NCBI GenBank assembly: GCA_947384095.1
Contig: CANDFU010000092.1
Coordinates: 1 to 6,862, forward strand
Direction: 5' to 3'
Length of the DNA: 6,862 bases
Origin: an uncultured Roseburia sp.
GTDB lineage: Bacteria; Bacillota; Clostridia; Lachnospirales; Lachnospiraceae
Positions 1 through 5,567 of the stretch are shown piece after piece. A program made the position numbers and the translations under genes. Under the pieces are notes generated by a model. The model was not told the DNA's origin, did no database searches, and saw only the letters and a list, made by a program, of their open reading frames with translations. How positions within the stretch are numbered: position 1 is the first letter of the stretch; the number at the start of each line of letters is the position of its first letter.

Positions 1-838
1 CCAGCGATGTAGTCAGACCATTTCTGCTCTTTTTGTATTCTTTGCCGATATTCATCATAATCGAGGAACCGGTTCCCAGCGTTGTCTTTACCTGCCCTCT
101 GCCATGGCACCCCTGCCCGAACAGCGCCGCGTGGGAATCGCCCAGAACGGCATAGATCGGAACCGGTTTATCCAGGTAACCGGCAAAATCCGTATAGCCA
201 AAACAGGCGTTGCTGTCACAGACCTCGGGCAGGGTATCCATATCAATCTCAAACAGCTCACACAGTCGTTCCGACCATTTTCCCGCATGAATGTCAAACA
301 ACTGTGTACGGGAGGCGTTGGAAGCGTCCGTTTTAAATACCTTTTTCTCCGTCAGACAGTAGACGAGCCAGCTGTCCATCGTCCCCAGATGATATTTTCC
401 GGCCGGCCGGACGTGCTCTATCAGCCAGCGCATCTTGCCCGCCGGAAAATAAGGAGACAGCACCAGACCGGTAATGTCGCAGATCTCATCCCGGTACGCC
501 TCATAGCGCTTTACAATCCCGCTGGATCTGGAACACTGCCAGACGACGGCGTCCGCCAGCGGCCTGCCATCTGCGTCCCACATCAATGTCGTCTCTCTCT
601 GATTGCTGATGCCCACCGCGCGGATCTCGTCGCGGCTGACATGAGAAGAATCAATCACCTCATACACTGCCTGCAGCGTGTTAAAATAAATTTCCATGGG
701 ATCGTGGGATACATATCCCTGCTCATTGACGATCTGCCGGTGTTTTTTATCGGCCCGCTTTAGCAGATTTCCCCTCTGATCAAACAGTACCGCCTTCGTG
801 CTCTGCGTACTCTGATCAATACTTATCACGTAACTCAT
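1..838 (-). CDS. FGGY-family sugar kinase, glycerol-kinase-like (possible apulose kinase), 3' end off the window
   Basis: ATP-dependent cytoplasmic kinase. The first 279 residues are visible; full-length family members are about 500, so the C-terminal ATP-binding half is missing at the left edge. What is seen: the N-terminal phosphate-binding motif IDQSTQSTKAV (residues 7-17), NQRET at 79-83, VVWQ at 98-101, GLVLSPYF at 124-131, GTMDSW at 152-157, a GDSHAALFGQG loop at 233-243 and LGTGSS at 254-259. This ladder matches glycerol kinase (GlpK) more closely than xylulokinase. GlpK glycerol contacts Arg83, Glu84, Trp103, Tyr135 and Asp245 have counterparts R81, E82, W100, Y130 and D234, but Gln246 and Phe270 align with S235 and S259. 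This suggests a larger polyol or ketose substrate. The ATG overlaps the stop of the preceding transketolase subunit (ATGA), with GAGG four bases upstream. From the context I infer a ketose kinase, possibly apulose kinase. Ordinary glycerol kinase is less likely; the family call is firm. Confidence 0.9.
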   Translation of the reverse strand, partial: MSYVISIDQSTQSTKAVLFDQRGNLLKRADKKHRQIVNEQGYVSHDPMEIYFNTLQAVYEVIDSSHVSRDEIRAVGISNQRETTLMWDADGRPLADAVVWQCSRSSGIVKRYEAYRDEICDITGLVLSPYFPAGKMRWLIEHVRPAGKYHLGTMDSWLVYCLTEKKVFKTDASNASRTQLFDIHAGKWSERLCELFEIDMDTLPEVCDSNACFGYTDFAGYLDKPVPIYAVLGDSHAALFGQGCHGRGQVKTTLGTGSSIMMNIGKEYKKSRNGLTTSL

Positions 839-1761
839 AACGCCTCTTCCACGGATTTTACGATACCGGCGTCATCCAGGCCATAATAGGCAAACATCTC
901 CCGGTTCGTCCCCGAAATCAGATGTTCATCGGGCAGGTTTTTCTCCACCAGGCGCTTCGGGCAGCGGGAAGAAAGCGCCTGGGCCGTGGCGCTCCCCAGC
1001 CCTCCCTGGGGCGCATGCTCTTCGACGGTCACAACCAGCTTGACATCCCTGGCTTTTTCCACCAGCGTATCCGCGTCAAACGGTTTCAGACAGTACATAT
1101 CGAGCAGTCCGGCGGATATCCCCTTTGCAGCAAGCTGTTCCATAGCCTTTTTCGCATACGGAACCATTTCCCCGCAGGCCACCAGCAGCACATCCTTCCC
1201 GTCTGCGATCACATTTGCCTTATTTAAAGTAAAATCCATATTCCCGTCATAAAGATCTTCCGTGGCAGAACGGCTCACACGGATATAGGACGGCTCCGTG
1301 TCTTTAAGCAGCGCCTCGATAAGCTTCGTGGTCTGAAACCGGTCGCTGGGATTGTAGACGCGCATGCCCGTCAGCGCCGACATGGCCGCAAAATCCTGAC
1401 AGGAATGGTGCGTCATGCCCAGAGCGCCATAGCTGACGCCGCCACTGATCCCGATCAGCGTCACATTGGTGCCCGAGTATGCCACATCCACCTTGGCCTG
1501 TTCATAACTGCGGGTCGCTAAAAAGCTTGCAGGGGAGGCTGCAAACACCTTCTTGCCGCAGGCGGCCAGTCCGGCAGAAATTCCCACCAGATTCTGCTCC
1601 GCGATTCCCACCTCGACAAACTGTCCGGGATAGGTTTCGGCAAAAGGCGCCAGGGAAGCGGAACCTCTGGAATCAGAACAGACAACCACGATATCCCTGT
1701 CATTTTTCGCTTTTTCCAGCAGACACTCGCAGATCGCCTGCCTGTTTGTGATTTTATTCAT
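835..1761 (-). CDS. Split transketolase, C-terminal subunit (pyrimidine-binding plus C-terminal domain)
   Basis: The 308-residue second half of a two-gene transketolase. With the N-terminal subunit it forms the ThDP enzyme that moves a two-carbon ketol unit between sugar phosphates in the cytoplasm. Residues about 5-165 are the transketolase pyrimidine-binding domain. VGIAEQN at 51-57 carries E55, the Glu that activates the ThDP aminopyrimidine, and GMTHHSCQD at 115-123 corresponds to the THQ active-site loop, with H118/H119. R164 in RVSRS likely matches the substrate-phosphate Arg. Residues about 185-300 are the transketolase C-terminal domain, including VTVEEHAPQGGLG (244-256). Oddity: the position of the conserved Asp before G-x-T-H (E. 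coli TktA Asp469) is L114, which suggests an unusual substrate stereochemistry. The start is fixed by AGGAGG seven bases upstream and an ATGA overlap with the N subunit. Length is normal for split enzymes. In this context it may be an apulose-4-phosphate transketolase subunit (AptB-like); an ordinary pentose-phosphate transketolase is the alternative. Confidence 0.93.
   Translation of the reverse strand: MNKITNRQAICECLLEKAKNDRDIVVVCSDSRGSASLAPFAETYPGQFVEVGIAEQNLVGISAGLAACGKKVFAASPASFLATRSYEQAKVDVAYSGTNVTLIGISGGVSYGALGMTHHSCQDFAAMSALTGMRVYNPSDRFQTTKLIEALLKDTEPSYIRVSRSATEDLYDGNMDFTLNKANVIADGKDVLLVACGEMVPYAKKAMEQLAAKGISAGLLDMYCLKPFDADTLVEKARDVKLVVTVEEHAPQGGLGSATAQALSSRCPKRLVEKNLPDEHLISGTNREMFAYYGLDDAGIVKSVEEAL
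843..850 (-). promoter_or_regulatory. Ribosome binding site for the FGGY kinase
   Basis: On the minus strand GGAAGAGG lies inside the last codons of the transketolase C-terminal subunit, four bases before the kinase ATG at 838. It is shorter and closer than the AGGAGG sites of the other genes, so kinase translation probably depends partly on coupling through the ATGA overlap. Confidence 0.6.
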
Positions 1762-2576
1762 GCCAGCACCTCCTCAATATCCTTTACCGCCCGCTCATAC
1801 TCTTCCTGCGTCATGACGCCATGGTGCCATTTCTTTTCGTTTTCCATAAAAGAAACGCCCTTTCCCTTTACAGTGTGTGCGATCACAACCGAAGGTTTTC
1901 CCTTGCATGCAGCCGCTTTTTTGTAGGCCTCCACAAGCTGTGCGCAGTTGTTCCCGTCCTCCGCCTCAATGACGTTCCAGCCGAAAGAAGCAAATTTCTC
2001 CGCCAGCAGGGCACTGGACATCACCTGATCTGTGGTCCCGCTGATCTGCAGACCGTTTAAATCCACCGTTGCGCACAGGTTATCAAGCCGATACTGACGG
2101 GCCGCCATCATCGCTTCGTAATTTGACCCTTCGGCCATCTCTCCGTCCCCCAGCACCACATAGGTTCGGTACGTCCTGTCATCCATTTTTGCAGCCAGCG
2201 CCATGCCGACACCGACGGCAAGACCATGCCCCAGAGAACCGGAATTGATCTCAACGCCGTTCACATCGGTATTGGGGTGTCCGATAAACTCAGACTGATA
2301 CTGTGAAAACGTGTCAATCGCTCTCTGCTTGTCAAAAAAACCCTTTTCCCCCAGCACCACAAACAGGGCGTCGGCACAATGCCCCTTGCTCAAAAGGAAA
2401 CGGTCGTGGTTTTCATCCTTAAAGTTATCGGGATTTACATTCATGACATCGAAATATAACACCGTAAGAATGTCGATCACGCTTAAATCCCCGCCCACAT
2501 GCCCGGCTTCCGATTTATGTATCATTTCGATAATGTCCCGTCTCAGCTCATAGCTCTTTCTCGTCAATGCATCCAT
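1758..2576 (-). CDS. Split transketolase, N-terminal ThDP-binding subunit
   Basis: The 272-residue first half of a two-gene transketolase, binding the diphosphate end of ThDP through Mg2+. Key landmarks are GHVGG at 25-29 (H26), LSKGH at 62-66 (H66), IGHP at 98-101 (H100), GSLGHGL at 113-119 (H117) and the ThDP motif starting GDGEMAEG at 143-150 and ending in VDLNG (N174). WHHG at 250-253 likely supplies the active-site His equivalent to E. coli TktA His261. Length and motif order fit a complete split-transketolase N subunit, so nothing appears to be lost. The start lies one base after the isomerase stop codon and six bases after AGGAG. Its stop overlaps the C-subunit start. Together with the upstream isomerase and downstream kinase it probably acts on the phosphorylated ketose made by this operon; by context it could be an AptA-like apulose-4-phosphate transketolase subunit. 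The reaction class is certain; the exact sugar phosphate is inferred. Confidence 0.93.
   Translation of the reverse strand: MDALTRKSYELRRDIIEMIHKSEAGHVGGDLSVIDILTVLYFDVMNVNPDNFKDENHDRFLLSKGHCADALFVVLGEKGFFDKQRAIDTFSQYQSEFIGHPNTDVNGVEINSGSLGHGLAVGVGMALAAKMDDRTYRTYVVLGDGEMAEGSNYEAMMAARQYRLDNLCATVDLNGLQISGTTDQVMSSALLAEKFASFGWNVIEAEDGNNCAQLVEAYKKAAACKGKPSVVIAHTVKGKGVSFMENEKKWHHGVMTQEEYERAVKDIEEVLA
1769..1774 (-). promoter_or_regulatory. Ribosome binding site for transketolase C-terminal subunit
   Basis: A perfect AGGAGG on the minus strand, seven bases before the ATG at 1761 and inside the 3' end of the N-subunit gene. It confirms the ATGA start/stop overlap, and would favour near-equal synthesis of the two subunits. 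Confidence 0.8.
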
Positions 2577-2577
2577 C

Positions 2578-3978
2578 TTATTCTCCTCGAATATACGCCT
2601 TCACGGCCTCTTCATTGTCATCATACAGATCCGGTTTTACACCGATATATTTGCACGCCTCATACAAAACGGGCACAATATCCTTGTGTATCCCCACACA
2701 GTGATGGATATACGGCCCCTCTACAATTTTTGCCTCCAGGCGTTTCCAGTTTTTCACTTCAACCCAGACATACGTCCCCTTCGTATAAGGCCCTTCCACA
2801 CCCTTTGCATTTCCCAGAAGCAGAGAATATTCCCCGTTATCCCCGTCAAACCGACACAGCGTCATCTCGCCGGATTTTGCAAGCGCTTCCACGGCGCCGG
2901 GATGATCAAACGCCAGCGGATAGCCAATGGTCGGCCTGCAGGAAGCGCAGGAAATCGGCCAGGGGCCGCAGTGCTGCAGCAGCTCCGCATTGTCATTGTC
3001 CGGATGTCTCACCGTCCAGTCTGCAAAAAAGGTTCTCGCCTCATCCATTCCGGCCGCCTCCGCCAGAATGGCCGTCACGGCGCCGTGGATATCCGTCTCG
3101 CACACCACGGGCAGCCCTTCTTCGTTGAGCAGGCTGTTTGCCGCGCAGGGCATAATCCCGATCTCGTCCTGAAGCGCATTCCAGCACTGGATCGCAATGG
3201 CGTTACAGCCATATTTTTCCGCCAGGTTTCGCATGGCAACCTTTAAGGCAGCGACATTTTCCAGTTGCTCGTCGTTGATTGCGATCTCAAAGTTTTCTTT
3301 GCAGTAGGCAACCGTGGCAGCCACGGCGTTCCCTTGTGCCTTTGCCTTTTTCATCTCCGCCGTCAGCTCCGGAATCGGTATGGGCGACAGCTGGATATGA
3401 AATCTCTCCAGCAGTTCCCCCTCGTTGCACATGGTTGACCAGAAATCAAACGGGCGGGGCCCGATCTGGAGAATGCGCGTTCTGCGGAAGGCTTTCACCA
3501 CGTTGCAGACGGCAAGAAAATTCCGGATCCCCCTCTCAAATTCCGGATCTTCCAGATCACAGTTGCACAGGTAGGTGAAAGGAACCCCGAAACGGCGCAG
3601 CACCTTCCCGGTGGCAAACAGGCCGCACTGGCTGTCACGCAGACGGATTCCTTTTTCATCGGGCCTCTCGTCCCGGGGCCCCCACAACAGAACCGGGACA
3701 TTCAGCTCCTTTGCCAGGCGCGCCACTTCGTATTCGGTTCCAAAATTTCCGTGCGGGAAAAATAATCCGTCTATTTTTTCCGCTTTAAACTTTTCACAGA
3801 TCGCAACCCGGTCCGCATCGTCATGTAACAGCCCGTCGGCGGCGATATCGTCGATATCCACATAAGAAACTCCCATCTGCTGCAATTTCTTCCTTGTAAG
3901 TCCGGCGTATTCCTCAGCGGCCGGAGCCGAAAAAATACTTCTTCTGGTTGGAGCCAGACCAATCTTAACCTCTGCCAT
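2578..3978 (-). CDS. L-fucose/L-arabinose isomerase family protein (possible apiose isomerase)
   Basis: A cytoplasmic, metal-dependent aldose-ketose isomerase of the fucose/arabinose isomerase fold, 466 residues, clearly shorter than E. coli FucI (about 590) and typical of the short Firmicute branch. The N-terminal region begins AEVKIGLAPTRRS, as in this branch, and is followed by a Rossmann-like half with FFPHGNFG (73-80) and VLLWGPRDERP (96-106). The C-terminal catalytic half has candidate metal ligands E272 (LQDEIG), D296 (CETD) and H425/H426 (GPYIHHC). HCGPWP at 336-341 matches the family's HCG element, followed by C344 and C347. The start chosen has AGGAGG four bases upstream. A longer reading from 4047 adds 23 basic, unconserved residues buried in the preceding gene and is rejected. 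Eight bases separate it from the glycosidase gene. No fuculose-phosphate aldolase is visible here; a transketolase follows instead, so L-fucose is an unlikely substrate. D-apiose, giving apulose, fits the neighbours best, but this is inferred. Confidence 0.88.
   Translation of the reverse strand: MAEVKIGLAPTRRSIFSAPAAEEYAGLTRKKLQQMGVSYVDIDDIAADGLLHDDADRVAICEKFKAEKIDGLFFPHGNFGTEYEVARLAKELNVPVLLWGPRDERPDEKGIRLRDSQCGLFATGKVLRRFGVPFTYLCNCDLEDPEFERGIRNFLAVCNVVKAFRRTRILQIGPRPFDFWSTMCNEGELLERFHIQLSPIPIPELTAEMKKAKAQGNAVAATVAYCKENFEIAINDEQLENVAALKVAMRNLAEKYGCNAIAIQCWNALQDEIGIMPCAANSLLNEEGLPVVCETDIHGAVTAILAEAAGMDEARTFFADWTVRHPDNDNAELLQHCGPWPISCASCRPTIGYPLAFDHPGAVEALAKSGEMTLCRFDGDNGEYSLLLGNAKGVEGPYTKGTYVWVEVKNWKRLEAKIVEGPYIHHCVGIHKDIVPVLYEACKYIGVKPDLYDDNEEAVKAYIRGE
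2583..2587 (-). promoter_or_regulatory. Ribosome binding site for transketolase N-terminal subunit
   Basis: AGGAG on the minus strand, six bases before the ATG at 2576 and inside the last codons of the isomerase gene. It supports this ATG over any upstream alternative. Confidence 0.75.
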
Positions 3979-3982
3979 ATAT

Positions 3983-3988
3983 CCTCCT
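3983..3988 (-). promoter_or_regulatory. Ribosome binding site for the isomerase, overlapping the upstream stop codon
   Basis: A perfect AGGAGG on the minus strand, four bases before the ATG at 3978. Its first two bases belong to the TAG stop of the glycosidase gene (3987-3989), so a terminating ribosome sits on the site. This decides the isomerase start against the longer frame opening at 4047. Confidence 0.82.
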
Positions 3989-5567
3989 ATTTTTCCCTGA
4001 CAACCAGACACCAGTCGTCTGCGTCCGGTTTTGCCGGGATTCTCCATGTATTTTTTTCTACTGCAAATTCGTGGATGACCGCGTCATATTTGCCGCTTCG
4101 GGGATGGAACCACTGCATCGTGTAGACGCCGGGATGAAACCCCTCTATGTCGCCGCTTCTCCTCGTCGATTCGGGATAATAAAGAACCCAGTGTTTTTTA
4201 TCCTCCGACACCGTAATCAGCGGCAGCTTCTTTCCAAAAGGATTTCCTTCCTGCTCCTCCCCTGCCTGATACGGGTACAATTCCCAGAACTTTTGCGCTT
4301 CATAAAATTTTCGCAGATAGCCCATCTGTTCTCCGCCGGGGCCGTCGATGGCCTCGCTCCAGGTCACATCATAGCGGTTAAAAACAGCCATAGGATTTTC
4401 CTGCCCCTTCTCCCACACCACATCCCAGATTCCCTGCGCGCCATAGGTGTACCCACAGCCGCCGGACTGCATGGTCAGATAAGCCACGCGGCGCACCATC
4501 GCGTCCGTACAGAGACGGCTCCCGTTTTCCTCCAGAGTGGAACAGTACTCATACATCGCTTCTCCTTCCACAAACGGTTTGTCGCCGTGCTCCTTTAAAA
4601 ACGCCTTGTAGTCATCCACGCTCACGACATAGTCGCCGTGCCCGCCCTGATTGAGCGTAAAGTCCATCCACGCTTCCTCCTGATAGTAAGAAGCGAACGG
4701 ACGCTCATTTGTATAGTGAGCCGTCATCAGATGATGATAGCTGTCGAGCTCATGCACGCACAGGGCAACTTTCCGCCATTCCTCCACATAAAACGGCTGT
4801 CTGGCCTTATCATAGCCCCCCACTTCTCCGGCCAGCGTCCACACCATGGGCAGCGCGCCATAGCGGGCTATGATATACCGCGCCAGATTTTTGTATTTCT
4901 CCACATTATTTTCAATCGACATAAACCAGGCAAAGCCCAATGCATTGACAATCCCCTTATCCGCCAGGTAATGCATTCTCCGGTCCAGCTCCTCCTGGTA
5001 AAACTTCACATTCGGCATGCCCGGACTCTGCCAGTAATATGCGTCGCCGCCCATCAGCGCGTCGCTTCTTAAATTCGTCTGATATACCGTGTAGCCCTGC
5101 CCGGAACGCCGGTCGATCATGCCCTTAAACATGCTGTCCATACCCGGATGGTTCGATTCATCCCATCTTTCCCTGTAACAAAACTCCCAGTGGGTATCCC
5201 CCAGCCAGAAAAACGGCGTCCCGTCCGCATAAGTAAAATAGCGCTTATCCTCGCTGACTTTAAGAAATCCGTGCCGGTAAATCGCCAGATCGCCGGTATA
5301 CGGGACACATATCACCGTCCCTGCAGCGCCGTCCAGCCCGGTTTCCGCCGGAGCCGTAAGACGATAGCCCCAGTTTCCCGTCTCAGTCGGCGCAAAGGAG
5401 ACGCGGTAAATTGTTCCCCCGTCCCAGTACGCCTCACGGACGATGGTGCGGCCCGACGGTCCCGTAAAGGCCGCCGAGATCGTACAGTCCAGAAAGGGAT
5501 TTGCATACGTTTTCGCGCTCTCAAAGGTCAGCACCGCCGCCCTGTACTGCTGTATCGTATCCATCAT
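3987..5567 (-). CDS. Apiosidase-like glycoside hydrolase (DUF5060-DUF4038, GH140-like), cytoplasmic
   Basis: Probable retaining glycosidase of 526 residues. Residues about 5-90 form a beta-sandwich of the DUF5060 type (YANPFLD at 21-27, REAYWDGG at 44-51, FAPTETGNWGY at 58-68). Residues about 97-400 are the DUF4038 apiosidase-like TIM barrel (FLKVSEDKRYF 101-111, PFFWLGDTHWE 118-128, VWTLAGE 242-248, VEGEAMYE 333-340). The tail, about 420-526, resembles the collagen-binding-like or DUF5605 module that often closes these proteins. Likely catalytic residues are E248 (acid/base) and E336 (nucleophile); their 88-residue spacing resembles the Asp/Glu pair I recall for the GH140 apiosidase BT1012. 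There is no signal peptide or membrane segment, so the substrate must be imported first, as a short glycoside. The ATG at 5567 overlaps the hydrolase stop (ATGA); a second ATG at 5564 is also possible. Extension to 5675 is rejected. Apiose release is inferred from family and neighbours; the superfamily contains other specificities. Confidence 0.85.
   Translation of the reverse strand: MMDTIQQYRAAVLTFESAKTYANPFLDCTISAAFTGPSGRTIVREAYWDGGTIYRVSFAPTETGNWGYRLTAPAETGLDGAAGTVICVPYTGDLAIYRHGFLKVSEDKRYFTYADGTPFFWLGDTHWEFCYRERWDESNHPGMDSMFKGMIDRRSGQGYTVYQTNLRSDALMGGDAYYWQSPGMPNVKFYQEELDRRMHYLADKGIVNALGFAWFMSIENNVEKYKNLARYIIARYGALPMVWTLAGEVGGYDKARQPFYVEEWRKVALCVHELDSYHHLMTAHYTNERPFASYYQEEAWMDFTLNQGGHGDYVVSVDDYKAFLKEHGDKPFVEGEAMYEYCSTLEENGSRLCTDAMVRRVAYLTMQSGGCGYTYGAQGIWDVVWEKGQENPMAVFNRYDVTWSEAIDGPGGEQMGYLRKFYEAQKFWELYPYQAGEEQEGNPFGKKLPLITVSEDKKHWVLYYPESTRRSGDIEGFHPGVYTMQWFHPRSGKYDAVIHEFAVEKNTWRIPAKPDADDWCLVVREK

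Noticed and set aside
104..763. Long open frame (219 codons) on the plus strand
   Set aside because: It lies fully antisense to the FGGY kinase, whose frame shows a continuous ladder of family motifs. The plus-strand translation has no recognisable domain and no good ribosome binding site.
835..2576. Sulfoquinovose sulfo-transketolase operon
   Set aside because: That pathway also uses a split transketolase, but an FGGY kinase and an apiosidase-like glycosidase are not its expected partners.
2499..3128. Plus-strand open frame of 209 codons, plus similar frames at 2686-3246, 4071-4598 and 5148-5687
   Set aside because: They are antisense to the isomerase, glycosidase and hydrolase genes, are rich in Pro, Arg and Ser as expected for shadow frames, and match no family.
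835..3978. L-fucose or L-arabinose catabolic operon
   Set aside because: No fuculose-phosphate aldolase or ribulose-phosphate epimerase is present, the kinase is of the glycerol type, and a dedicated split transketolase follows the isomerase. This remains possible if the missing genes lie outside the window.
3979..4047. 23-residue N-terminal extension of the isomerase
   Set aside because: It overlaps the glycosidase C-terminal codons. The ATG at 3978 follows a perfect AGGAGG and gives the usual family N terminus.
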